This document shows, in pieces, positions 26,164 through 35,237 of a DNA stretch of 40,977 bases. The position numbers and the translations under genes are program-made. Origin of the DNA: an uncultured Oscillibacter sp. (GTDB lineage: Bacteria; Bacillota; Clostridia; Oscillospirales; Oscillospiraceae). Under the pieces are notes generated by a model. That model ran no database searches, was not told where the DNA came from, and worked only from the letters and a program-made list of their open reading frames with translations. The stretch lies in the NCBI GenBank assembly GCA_910586735.1, contig CAJUJW010000020.1:1-40977 (forward strand), written 5' to 3'. Each line of letters begins with the position of its first letter. Position 1 is the stretch's first letter.

Positions 26164-26407
26164 CCAGCAGGAGACACGACGGTGAGCCTTGCGGCGGGTC
26201 TTGTGCCTGGGACTGCTCAGGCGGACCGGCGCGGGTTAGTCGGTGCGCCTCGTGCAAGTGATTAAGCTGTCCCCGTTCCGAGCACCTGCGAGGAACGGCG
26301 CACTTCTATACATGGCCTGCGGCAATGTATCCGTGCGCTCTGCGAGGCCGCCGCCTGGATCGCTGACTTGTCACCGCTCCAGGCAGCTCGCATCGCTTCG
26401 CTCCGTA

Positions 26408-26594
26408 CAAGGGGCATGCCCCTTGCGCCGCTCTGCGGCTATCATAACGCTGCTGCGTTACTCTCTCCCTGCTGGTCATGAGAAGCATGGAGCCGCACCG
26501 ACAGGTGCGTTCGATTAGACGCAAAGCGGTCTGTCCGGGGCTTGGGGGAACCCCAACAAGCTGCATCGGAATATCGAAAACGATATCCCGATGC
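26408..26594. other. oriT-like hairpin array in a mobile-element relic
   Basis: The interval 25967-26609 has no supportable gene. It holds an 18-base perfect palindrome (26408-26425), then TGCGT/ACGCA, GCTTG/CAAGC around GGGG/CCCC, and a 14-base stem with one mismatch and AAAA loop (26563-26576/26581-26594). Such closely packed inverted repeats occur at transfer origins of integrative conjugative elements. No relaxase is present. Confidence 0.4.
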
Positions 26595-26609
26595 CCTGCT
26601 TGCCTACGA

Positions 26610-27500
26610 TCAGAGCGGGATGGCATCTGCATGAGTATAAGCCGCCTGCGCCAATTCGATAAAATAGCGGGTGCTTTCCCTCTCGTCTCTCCGATGATAG
26701 CCCAGGACGCACTTGATACGCTCCGGGCAATCAAAGGGGACCCAAACAAACTCGCCGTTGTGGTCGTTGGCAAAGCCGGGAGACATGACAATCCCCTTCC
26801 GGGCAGCCACATTCGCCATAGCCGTCTCGTGATCGGGGCAGTTGAGGATACGGACTTGCCCCGAATCCACGATCCGGTTTTGTACGACTACCATTTCCGC
26901 CGGGGAACCGCCGCCTACCATAAAGGTCCGTCCCGCCAGATCATCCACGTTTAATATTTCCTTTGCGGCCAGCGGGTCATCCTTACCGACCACGATATAA
27001 AAATGGCAGTCAAACAAGGCCGCTGTGCGAACGCTGGAAAATCGCTTCAGCTCGGATTCTCTGGCAAATAAAATGTCCTGCTCTCCCCGAAGAAATAGAT
27101 CTACCCGGCTGTCCCCATATTGGAATTTGATATTGAGCGACACATGAGGCATCGCCGCCTCAAACTTCTGCATGATCTGCGGCAGGAAGTAGATGCAGGA
27201 GCGCATTGGGATACACACATGAAGGGCCTCGCTGTACTGGGAACTCATATTCTGCCCCTGCTCGACAGCCGCCTTCAACTCCGTCCGGATGCGCCGGAGT
27301 TCCGTACAGAAACGCGCGCCTGCTGGTGTCAGATCAGCGCCTTTCCCTGTGCGCTCAAACAGGCGGAAGCCGATCTCGTTTTCCAGGCATTGAATCTGAT
27401 AGGTCAATGCCGGTTGACTGATAAAAAGATTCTCCGCCGCACGGCTGAAATTAAGGGTATGGGATAATTCCAAGGCGCAATCCATCTGCTTTGTTGTCAT
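26610..27500 (-). CDS. LysR-family transcription regulator
   Basis: The 296-residue product has the LysR winged helix-turn-helix in residues ~1-60 (FSRAAENLFISQPALTYQI, FRLFERTGKG), then a two-lobed effector domain with FQYGDSRVDLFLRGEQDILF and a PGFANDHNGEFVWVPFD region. GGAGG precedes the ATG. It faces away from the aldo/keto reductase genes across a 136-base gap, the normal arrangement for a LysR activator of the divergent operon. The inducer is unknown; by analogy with YqhC-yqhD-dkgA, aldehydes or quinones are candidates. Confidence 0.92.
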   Translation of the reverse strand: MTTKQMDCALELSHTLNFSRAAENLFISQPALTYQIQCLENEIGFRLFERTGKGADLTPAGARFCTELRRIRTELKAAVEQGQNMSSQYSEALHVCIPMRSCIYFLPQIMQKFEAAMPHVSLNIKFQYGDSRVDLFLRGEQDILFARESELKRFSSVRTAALFDCHFYIVVGKDDPLAAKEILNVDDLAGRTFMVGGGSPAEMVVVQNRIVDSGQVRILNCPDHETAMANVAARKGIVMSPGFANDHNGEFVWVPFDCPERIKCVLGYHRRDERESTRYFIELAQAAYTHADAIPL

Positions 27501-27556
27501 AAAGTCCTCCTCTCTCGAAGCTATAAAAGAATCAAATAAACTATAACATTTTTCGA

Positions 27557-27586
27557 TTAGACTTTCAAGCCTTTGCTGACTATAAT
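27557..27586 (+). promoter_or_regulatory. Promoter of the AKR operon
   Basis: TTAGAC (27557-27562) and a perfect TATAAT (27581-27586) are 18 bases apart. The weak -35 is in keeping with LysR activation. Confidence 0.6.
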
Positions 27587-27636
27587 TGCAATCAAAAGGG
27601 AGAAAACATCAGCAGGAAATGAAAGGGTGAAACAGC

Positions 27637-28498
27637 TTGAACAAACCGGATCAGGCATTGACGCTTTACAACGGCGTCCAGATACCCTCGCTCGGTTTTG
27701 GCACATGGCAGATACCGAAGTTCCAGACAGCAAAGTGCGTGACAACTGCTGTCAAAGCTGGGTATCGAAATTTTGATACCGCAGAGGGCTACATGAATGA
27801 AAAGGGCCTCGGAGAAGGAATCAAGCGTGCGATGGGCGAACTCGGAGTGGAGCGCGGAAAATTGTTTATCAGCACAAAGGTCTGGAACAGTCATCGGGGA
27901 TACGATAAGACCTTGCGGGCGTTTGAGGAATCTATGAAAAAGCTGGGTCTGGAGTACCTGGACCTCTACCTCATCCACTGGCCTGCCGTATCTCGCTGGC
28001 GCGATGATTGGTGGGAGAGCAACCGCTCCACATGGAGGGCCTTTGAGCAGCTGTACCGGGAGGGCCGGGTCAAGGCAATCGGCGTGAGCAACTTCCTCGC
28101 CCACCATGTTCGGGCGCTGACAGAGGACAGTGAGATCAAACCCATGGTAAACCAGATTGAGTATCATCCAGGCTTTGGCCAGGTTGAGAGTGCGTCCTGC
28201 TGTCAGACGAACGGCATTGTTGTGGAAGCGTGGAGCCCCTTGGGCGGCGGCAATGTTTTGAAGAACAGGGAACTGGCCCGAATTGCCGGGAAGTACGGTA
28301 AGACCGCCCTCTCAGACCTGTATCCGCTGGCTGCTTCAAAAGGGGATCGTTCCCCTGCCCAAGTCCACCCACGAAAAATATATCATTGAGAATGCGGATG
28401 TCTTCGACTTTGCGCTTTCAGATGCGGATATGCTGGACATCGACGCCATCCCCCACTGCGGCGGAATGCGGTTTGACCCGGACAGCGCATGGTCATAG
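27637..28498 (+). pseudogene. Aldo/keto reductase 1, frameshifted
   Basis: An AKR5-like enzyme (NADPH-dependent reduction of aldehydes and ketones). The catalytic set is complete: Asp and Tyr in FDTAEGYMNE, Lys in STKVW, His in LIHWP. A TTG start follows GAAAGGGTG. Near 28307-28312 the run GCCCTCTCAG has one base too many: the frame leaves KTA and reads to a stop at 28389, while the +1 frame continues with TCIRWLLQKGIVPLPKS to 28498. The lost part includes the cofactor-binding PKS segment. It is either a true pseudogene or a sequencing error in a C-run. Confidence 0.85.
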
Positions 28499-28515
28499 AG
28501 AAGAAAGGAACCGGC

Positions 28516-29379
28516 ATGATGAAAGCAGCCGTCAAGGAAACGGCCATCCTGCGCAACGGAGTAGAGATGCCTCTGGTGGGCCTGGGCGTGATGCATATGT
28601 ACGGCAGCGAATGTGTGCGGGCTATTTGTGAGGCGGTAGACGCGGGTTACCGGATGATCGACACCGCCGCAATTTATGGCAATGAAGGAGCTGTAGGCAA
28701 GGGAATCCGGGAATCCGGAACAGACAGGGATACGTTGTTTATCACCACCAAACTGTGGGTGCAGGATGCCAGCTATGAACGGGCAAAGCTGGCCTGTGAG
28801 ACTTCTCTGCAAAACCTTGGGCTGGACTACCTGGACCTCTACCTGATCCACCAGCGTTTGGGGGATATTTACGGCGCGTGGCGGGCCATGGAGGAACTGC
28901 TGGACGAAGGTAAAGTCCGGGCCATTGGCGTATCCAATCTGAACATCGGACGGCTGGTTGACCTCGCCATGCACAACCGGATAACGCCCCACGTCAGTCA
29001 AGTCGAGATTCATCCCTTCTATCAGCAGACAGGAGCAATCCGGGAGATGAAAAACCTTGGCATCCAGCCGGAGGGCTGGGCGCCTTTCGCGGAGGGCCGC
29101 AACGACATTTTCCAGAATAAACTGTTGGCGTCTATTGGAGCAAAATATGGAAAATCCCCCGCGCAGGTGATTCTCCGCTGGGATGTGCAGCGCGGCATCG
29201 CCGTCATTCCTAAATCCTCGCATTCCTCCCGCATCCGGCAGAATTATGATATATGGGATTTTGAGCTGACTGCGGAGGAAATGAAACAGATCGCCGGCAT
29301 GGACAAAGGACGGGAATTGTTTTTTGAACATGACAGTCCAGAGATGGCTCGAATGTTCGGCAATTACCGTATCCATTAA
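28516..29379 (+). CDS. Aldo/keto reductase 2
   Basis: The 287-residue cytoplasmic AKR has Asp/Tyr in IDTAAIYGNE, Lys in TTKLW, His in LIHQ, the GVSN loop, QVEIHPF, and the cofactor segment VIPKSSHSSRI. Histidine followed by Gln rather than Trp-Pro groups it with AKR 4 of this window. AAAGGAA precedes two adjacent ATGs (28516, 28519); a further upstream ATG at 28489 overlaps AKR 1 and lacks a ribosome site. The C-terminal ~20 residues are an extra tail. Confidence 0.9.
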   Translation: MMKAAVKETAILRNGVEMPLVGLGVMHMYGSECVRAICEAVDAGYRMIDTAAIYGNEGAVGKGIRESGTDRDTLFITTKLWVQDASYERAKLACETSLQNLGLDYLDLYLIHQRLGDIYGAWRAMEELLDEGKVRAIGVSNLNIGRLVDLAMHNRITPHVSQVEIHPFYQQTGAIREMKNLGIQPEGWAPFAEGRNDIFQNKLLASIGAKYGKSPAQVILRWDVQRGIAVIPKSSHSSRIRQNYDIWDFELTAEEMKQIAGMDKGRELFFEHDSPEMARMFGNYRIH

Positions 29380-29389
29380 AACAGGTGGA

Positions 29390-29566
29390 GGAAACAAGCG
29401 GATCATTCCCTTCTGCACCAACGAGGGCAGCGGCATCGGGGACAGTGTGCGGGATATTAAGAGAATATGCAGGGGCGCGGATGTGGACTGCGGCGTTTCC
29501 TTCGTTGGTTCCCGCGTGAGCGGTTCTGAAGTAAAAATCACCGAATGGGCAAAAAGTAAATTATAA
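29390..29566 (+). pseudogene. C-terminal fragment of a flavodoxin
   Basis: The stretch RIIPFCTNEGSGIGDSVRDI and following residues matches the last third of flavodoxins (compare VVPFCTHKGSALG in the intact copy at 35238). The FMN-phosphate loop and the first two thirds are missing and no start or ribosome site fits, so it is a deletion relic directly behind AKR 2. Confidence 0.8.
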
Positions 29567-29578
29567 GAGGAGGATACC

Positions 29579-30684
29579 ATGATGCAAAAATTAGGATTTG
29601 GAACCATGCGCCTCCCCACCCTTGGGGATGATTCCAAGGTCGATCTGGAGCGGTTCCAGGAGATGGTGGACCGCTTTCTGGAGCAGGGCTTTACTTACTT
29701 CGACACCTCCTATGTCTACCACGGGGGCATGAGCGAGTGTGCCCTGAAAACGGCCTTGGTGGACTGATACCCCCGGGACCGTTTCACCATCACCACGAAG
29801 CTCCCGATCTTCATGGTAAAGGAGCAGGCGGATGTCCGCCGCTTCTTCCGGGAGCAGCTGGACCGGCTGGGTACGGACTATGTGGACTACTACTGGCTCC
29901 ACGCCGTCAATGCCGCCACCTATGAGACGGCCAAGCGAGTGGACGCCTTCGGGGAACTCCGGGCGCTGAAAGCAGAGGGGCTGACCCGGCACATCGGCCT
30001 GTCCTTCCACGACAGCGCGGACGTCCTGGACCGCATCCTGACAGAACACCCGGAGATGGAGTACGTCCAGCTTCAGCTGAACTACTTCGATTGGGACAGC
30101 AAATCCGTCCAGGCCCGGAAGTGCTACGAGGTCTGCGTCAAGCACGGCAAACAGGTGGTGGTCATGGAGCCGGTGAAGGGCGGTTCCCTGGCCAAGCTGC
30201 CGGAGGAGCTGGAACAAATCTACCGGCGGGAACAGCCGGACCTCTCCACCGCGTCCTGGGCCGTCCGGTTCGCGGCCAGCCTGGAGAATGTGCTGGCGGT
30301 GCTGTCCGGTATGTCCAACATGGAGCAGGTGGAGGATAACACGTCCTATATGAAGGACTTCCAGCCCCTGAGCGATGTGGAGCAGGATGCCGTGAAGCAG
30401 GTGGCGGCCGCGCTCAGGAGTAAGATCACCGTAGATTGTACCGCCTGCGGCGCCTGCCTGGAACAGTGCCCCCAGCATATCCCCATGCCCGCCTATTTTG
30501 ATATGTATAATGAACACTGTCAGATGAACAAGTACACCAACGGAATGGTTTACTATGCCAACTTCCCCGCCGGAACCGGCAAGGCGTCCGCCTGCGATGG
30601 CTGTGGAAGTGCGAGGCGGTGTGCCCCCAAAAGCTGCCCATCCGGGAGCTGCTGAAAGAAGTCAAGGGCGCGTTTGAAATGTGA
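29579..30684 (+). pseudogene. Ferredoxin-type aldo/keto reductase 3, nonsense and frameshift
   Basis: An AKR of the class with a C-terminal two-[4Fe-4S] domain. The beginning (KLGFGTMRLP, YFDTSYVYHGG) is followed by an in-frame TGA at 29765-29767; after it the same frame continues YPRDRFTITTKLP to the ferredoxin motif CTACGACLEQCP. Near 30605-30610 one A appears lost (GGAAGTGC), so the second cluster CxxCG...CEAVCPQKLPIREL runs on in another frame to 30684. CGA to TGA explains the first lesion. Confidence 0.85.
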
Positions 30685-30698
30685 AAGGGAGAATGTTT

Positions 30699-31388
30699 AT
30701 GGAATACACAACACTGAAAAATGGCGTCAAGATGCCGCTGCTGGGCTTCGGCGTGTTCCAGGTGCCGGAGGGCGAGGTCTGCGAGGAGAGCGTTTATAAC
30801 GCATTGGCTGTGGGCTACCGGCTCATCGACACAGCGGCGGTCTACGGCAACGAGGCGGCTGTGGGCCGGGCCATCCGGCGCAGCGGCGTTCCCCGTGAGG
30901 AATTGATTATCACCACAAAGCTGTGGGTTCAGGATCAGGGGTATGAGGCCGCGAAAAAGGCCGTGACCGCCTCTCTGGAGCGGCTTGGCCTGGACTATCT
31001 GGACCTCTACCTCATTCACCAGCCCTTTGGTGATGTGTACGGCTCCTGGCGGGCCATGGAGGAGCTTTACAAGGCCGGAACACTCCGGGCCATTGGCGTG
31101 TGCAACTTCACCGATACGCAGCTTGCCGATCTGGCGGAGTTCAACGAAATTGCTCCCATGGTCAACCAGATCGAGCTGCACCCCTATTCCCCTCAGTTTG
31201 AGCGGGAGGACATTCACAAGCAGTACGGCGTACAGCTGGAGGCGTGGGGGCCGCTGGCCGAGGCGAAAAACGGAATCTTTGAAAACAAAATTCTGGTTTC
31301 CATCGCCGGAAAATACGGCAAGTCCGTGGCCCAGGTCATCCTGCGCTGGCAGTCTATAACAGCGTGTCGGCCCTGTTCCGCAGTATGA
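30699..31388 (+). pseudogene. Aldo/keto reductase 4, 3' end replaced
   Basis: About 215 residues of an AKR close to AKR 2 (IDTAAVYGNE, TTKLW, LIHQPFGD, GVCNF, QIELHPY). Homology stops after VAQVILRW at 31349, where the cofactor-binding C-terminus should follow; instead the reading enters MATE transporter DNA out of frame and ends at 31388. The start is the ATG at 30699 with AGGGAG seven bases upstream. Without the PKS segment the product is probably dead. Confidence 0.85.
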
Positions 31389-32257
31389 ATAAGACCCGCT
31401 CTATTATGAATGTCTCCATAGCCATGAACTGCATCAATGTGGCGGGCAACGCCATCGGTATCTTTGTCCTTCACGCCGGAGTGGCCGGGGTGGCCGTGCC
31501 GTCCCTGATCTCCCGCACCTTTGCGGCGGTAGTCATGCTGACGCTGGCGTTCCGGCAGGATCAAACGCTGTATCTTCGGTTCCGCCAGGTGTTTGCCTGG
31601 GACGGGAAAATGGTGAAGCGGATTTTGAACATCGCCCTCCCCAGCAGCGTGGAAAACGGACTGTTTCAGCTCTCCAAGGTGGCCCTGTCCAGCATCGTGG
31701 CCCTCTTTGGCACGGTGGAGATTGCCGCCAACGGCGTGGCCCAGAGCTTTTGGTCCATGGCCGCCCTGTTCTGTATCGCCTTCGGATATGCCTTTGTCAC
31801 CGTCATCGGTCAGTGCATGGGGGCGGGGGACGTGGAAGCGGCGGACTATTACAACAAAAAGCTGCTGCGGATCACCTATTTCGGTTCGGCGCTCTGGAAC
31901 ATCCTTATTTTTGCGCTGACGCCTCTGGTGCTGATGCTCTACAGCCTTTCCAGTGAGGCAAAACAGCTGGTGATCCTGCTTGTGCTGATTCATGCGGTAG
32001 GGAATACGATTCTCTGCCCCCTGGCGTTCTCCCTCCCCAACGGTCTGCGGGCGGCTGGGGATATTCGCTACACCATGCTTGCTTCCATTTTCGCCACGGT
32101 GATCTGCCGGGTGGCTCTGTCTGTGCTGTTCGGCCTGTGGCTGCATCTGGGTGTGACCGGCATTGCATACGCAATGGTGGGCGACTGGCTGATTAAGGCA
32201 ATTCTGATTGTAGTCCGCTACCGGAGCCGGAAGTGGACGCAGTTTGAAGTCATATAA
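31349..32257 (+). pseudogene. C-terminal two thirds of a MATE efflux transporter
   Basis: The frame read as AVYNSVSALFRSMNKTR continues through about eight hydrophobic segments to the end, with GMGAGD-like GQCMGAGDVEAADYYNKK typical of MATE (NorM-like) pumps for cationic drugs. The N-terminal ~4 helices are missing; the gene is joined to AKR 4 at about 31349. An internal ATG at 31382 exists but lacks a proper ribosome site. Confidence 0.85.
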
Positions 32258-32290
32258 AACATCTGTCATTTTGAAAGGAAATTACACGGT

Positions 32291-33247
32291 ATGGAAAAAC
32301 GCATTTTAGGAAACGGTCTGGAAGTATCCGCTGTCGGCCTGGGCTGTATGGGCATGACCCACACCTTCGGCGCGGCGGCTGACAAAACAGAAATGATTAG
32401 GGTGATCCAGGGAGCGGTGGAGCAGGGCTGCACCTTCTTCGATACGGCGGAGGTCTATATCAGCGATGACGGCTCTGACGAGCATAACGAAGATTTGGTG
32501 GGGACCGCTCTGAAACCCTATCGGGACAAGGTGAAAATCGCCACCAAGTTTGGTATCGCGTTCAACCCCAGCGGCGGCTTTCTCTATGACACCCGGCCGG
32601 AGAAAATCCGCGCCTCTCTGGAAACTTCCCTGCGGCGGCTCCAGACAGACCACATTGATCTCTATTATTTGCACCGCCATGACCCGAATGGCCGCATAGA
32701 GGATGTTGCCGAGGTCATGGGCCAGCTGATCCAGGAGGGAAAAATCCTGCATTGGGGCCTCTCTACGGTGACGGAGGACATCATTCGCCGTGCCCACGCG
32801 GTTTGTCCGGTGACGGCGATCCAGAATATCTATTCCATGCTGGAGCGGGATACGGAGAATCTGTTCCCTGTGTTGGAGGAACTGAACATTGGCCTGGTCA
32901 CCCACTGCCCGCTGGCAAAAGGATTCCTCACCGCCTCCTATGACAAAAACGCCGTATTCCCGGAGGGAGATTGGCGGGGACGGATGGAACTCTTTACGGA
33001 GGACGGCATCCGTAAGCATCGGGCGGTACTGGACCTGATCCAATCCAAAGCGGCGGTGAAACAGGCCACCCCCGCACAGATCTCTCTGGCGTGGCTTATG
33101 GGAAAGAAACCGTGGATCGTCCCCATCCCCGGTACACGGAAGCTGGAGCGCATGATTGAGAACGGCGGAGCGGCGGAAGTACATCTGACTGCGGCGGAGA
33201 TTGCCGAGATCGACCGGGCGCTGGATGCGTTCAGCGGTAAGGAATGA
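32291..33247 (+). CDS. Aldo/keto reductase 5 (intact)
   Basis: The 318-residue product belongs to the AKR11/13-like group: LGLGCMGMTHTFG-like N-terminus, FFDTAEVY, ATKFG with catalytic Lys, YYLHRHDP with His, GLSTV, and the cofactor segment VPIPGTRKLERM. The length is full. It follows the MATE relic by 33 bases and is followed after 4 bases by the hydrolase gene. Likely a cytoplasmic NADPH-dependent reductase of small aldehydes; the substrate is unknown. Confidence 0.92.
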   Translation: MEKRILGNGLEVSAVGLGCMGMTHTFGAAADKTEMIRVIQGAVEQGCTFFDTAEVYISDDGSDEHNEDLVGTALKPYRDKVKIATKFGIAFNPSGGFLYDTRPEKIRASLETSLRRLQTDHIDLYYLHRHDPNGRIEDVAEVMGQLIQEGKILHWGLSTVTEDIIRRAHAVCPVTAIQNIYSMLERDTENLFPVLEELNIGLVTHCPLAKGFLTASYDKNAVFPEGDWRGRMELFTEDGIRKHRAVLDLIQSKAAVKQATPAQISLAWLMGKKPWIVPIPGTRKLERMIENGGAAEVHLTAAEIAEIDRALDAFSGKE

Positions 33248-33251
33248 GACA

Positions 33252-34133
33252 ATGAAGGGTATCGAAATGATGATGACAGCCGCCATGTGTCTGGTGTCTC
33301 TTTTGTGTGGATGTATGAGTGAAAAAGAAAGCCCAACCACTCCGGCAGTAACGGCTACCGGAGTATACGAAACCAGAGAAATCCATGTTGACCGGGAGGG
33401 AATGGATATCTATGGAATGGCGCACATTCCCACCGGCGTGGATGGAAAAATGCCTGCGGTGATCCTCTCTCACGAGCTGGGCGCTACTCTGGACCGTGTG
33501 AAGGGCTATGGAGAGGCACTGGCCGAAGCCGGGTATGTGACTGTCTGCTTCGATTTCTGCGGCGGGGGCTACGGAAGCCGGAGTGACGGGAATGTGCTGG
33601 ATATGTCGGTTCTGACGGAGAAAGCGGATCTGGAGGCTGTACTGGAGGAAGTGCAGGAATGGGATTTTGTGGATACGGATTCCATCTACCTGATGGGAAA
33701 CAGTCAGGGCGGAGTGGTCACTGCGATGACCGCTGCGGAACACAGGGATGAGATTCGGGCGGTTGTCTTGGTTTACCCCGCATTCTGTATCTATGATGAC
33801 GTGCATGAGATGTTTGATTCCCCAGAGGAGATACCGGAGACGCACAGGCTGTTGGGGATGCTGCTGGGACAGAGATATTTTCTGGACACATGGGATCAGG
33901 AACCTTACGCACTGATTCAGGAATATGGAAAAGACATCCTGCTGATTCATGGGAGCCGGGATTCCATTGTCCCGCTTTCCTATTCCGACAAACTCGCGGA
34001 AAACGTGGAAAAGGTGGAATACCATGTGATCCAGGGCGCTGACCATGGCTTTTTAGGCGAGGACTTTGCGCTGGCGGTATCCTACATCATAAACTTTTTG
34101 AACAGCGCCCAAACGGGCGGGGAGGCAGCATGA
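33252..34133 (+). CDS. Alpha/beta-hydrolase lipoprotein
   Basis: The 293-residue product starts at the ATG behind AAGGAA. The N-terminus is a lipoprotein signal ending LLCGC with C21 as the lipid-bearing residue, so it acts on the outer face of the membrane. The catalytic triad is S151 in GNSQGG, D237 in HGSRDS and H265 in ADHGF, with a dienelactone-hydrolase/BAAT-like order. It probably cleaves esters or lactones. Its stop overlaps the next start (ATGA). Confidence 0.85.
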   Translation: MKGIEMMMTAAMCLVSLLCGCMSEKESPTTPAVTATGVYETREIHVDREGMDIYGMAHIPTGVDGKMPAVILSHELGATLDRVKGYGEALAEAGYVTVCFDFCGGGYGSRSDGNVLDMSVLTEKADLEAVLEEVQEWDFVDTDSIYLMGNSQGGVVTAMTAAEHRDEIRAVVLVYPAFCIYDDVHEMFDSPEEIPETHRLLGMLLGQRYFLDTWDQEPYALIQEYGKDILLIHGSRDSIVPLSYSDKLAENVEKVEYHVIQGADHGFLGEDFALAVSYIINFLNSAQTGGEAA

Positions 34134-34499
34134 AAACAAGAAAAAGTGGAGAACTGACTGTATCGGCGGTTGGCATGGGCTGTATGGCCTTTTCCCACGG
34201 TTACGGCCAGATTCCCCCGGAGGCATACAGTATTGAGGCGATTCAGAACGCCTACAGGCATTGTTGACCTTCTGAAGCAGTACGCGGAGCGGAAACAGGC
34301 AACTCCCGCTCAAATTTCTCTGGCCTGGATGCTGCACAAGTATCCCAATGTCGTGCCCATTCCCGGTTCCAAAAACAAGGAGCGCATCATTGAAAATCTT
34401 GATGCCTCTCTGGTGGAGCTGACGGATGAGGACTTCCGTTCGCTGGAGGACGCGCTGAACAAGTGCAAGGTTTATGGGCACAGGGGCTTTTCCCGATAA
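34130..34499 (+). pseudogene. Aldo/keto reductase 6, internal deletion
   Basis: The first ~42 residues (KSGELTVSAVGMGCMAFSHGYG, EAIQNAY) and the last ~80 residues (TGIVDLLKQYAERKQATPAQ onward, VPIPGSKNKERI) of an AKR5-window-like enzyme are joined near 34250 out of frame. The middle, including all four catalytic residues, is gone. The 5' part stops at 34267. Confidence 0.85.
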
Positions 34500-34514
34500 C
34501 AAGGAGGCTTCGAT

Positions 34515-35204
34515 ATGGATCGTGCGAAAGTGATCTGCCACATGATGACGACCATTGATGGAAAAATCGTCATTGATTGGGATGGCAACAAGGACTACGA
34601 GCTGGCAGGCGAAGAATATGACCGCCTGATTTACACCTATGCCCAGGCTTACGGCTGCGGGCGGGCGACCTCGCAGATGGACTTGGATGTGGATTTCTCC
34701 AAGTACAAGGATGTGCCGGTCAAGTACGAGGATAAAGTAATCCAGCCGCCGGAGGGGACCGGCCTCTGTGTGGCCTTTGACCGCTACGGCAAACTGCGCT
34801 GGAAAAGCGCCGTGATGTCCTATGGCGGGCAAAGCAATTTGATGATGGAGGTCCTGACAGAGCAGGTTCCCCCGGAGTTCCTGGCCTATCTGGACGTTCT
34901 GGGCATCCCCTATCTCTTTGCCGGGAAAGAGGATTTTGACCCGGAGCTGTTCCTCCAGAAGCTGAAACAGCTTTACCATGTGGATACCTTCGCCCTGTGC
35001 GGCGGCGCTGAAATCAACGCGGCGTTTATGCGGGCGGACATGGTGGACGAAATCAGTCTGGTCATTGGCCCTGGGGTAGACGGCAACCGGAATGCGCTGA
35101 CCTGTATCGGCTCGGAGGACACGGCTGGTTTCCCGAAATTTTACCGGCTGAAGGAGGTGCGCCAGATTGATGGGAATGGGGTGGTTCTTCGGTATGAACG
35201 GTAA
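34515..35204 (+). CDS. RibD-C/dihydrofolate-reductase-like protein
   Basis: The 229-residue product has the fold signs of the RibD C-terminal/DHFR family: CHMMTTIDGKI at the N-terminus, GRATSQMD, and the late ALCGGAEINAAFMRADMVDEI that forms part of the NADPH site, then ISLVIGPGVDG. It probably reduces a substrate with NADPH in the cytoplasm; it is not a clear folate or riboflavin enzyme. AAGGAGG precedes the ATG. Confidence 0.85.
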   Translation: MDRAKVICHMMTTIDGKIVIDWDGNKDYELAGEEYDRLIYTYAQAYGCGRATSQMDLDVDFSKYKDVPVKYEDKVIQPPEGTGLCVAFDRYGKLRWKSAVMSYGGQSNLMMEVLTEQVPPEFLAYLDVLGIPYLFAGKEDFDPELFLQKLKQLYHVDTFALCGGAEINAAFMRADMVDEISLVIGPGVDGNRNALTCIGSEDTAGFPKFYRLKEVRQIDGNGVVLRYER

Positions 35205-35237
35205 TGTTTCCGTTAATGAGAAAAGGAGGCGCAAACC

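Noticed and set aside
25839..26177. Minus-strand frame just upstream of the integrase remnant
   Set aside because: It is in a different frame from the integrase homology and shows no recombinase motif; not an extension of the gene.
26243..26954. Small plus-strand frames in the element relic and opposite LysR
   Set aside because: They have no domain signal, overlap hairpins or the LysR gene, and lack ribosome sites.
29765..29767. Selenocysteine at the TGA of AKR 3
   Set aside because: No Cys is expected at this place in AKRs, homologues have Arg/Lys, and the same gene carries a second lesion; no convincing SECIS hairpin follows.
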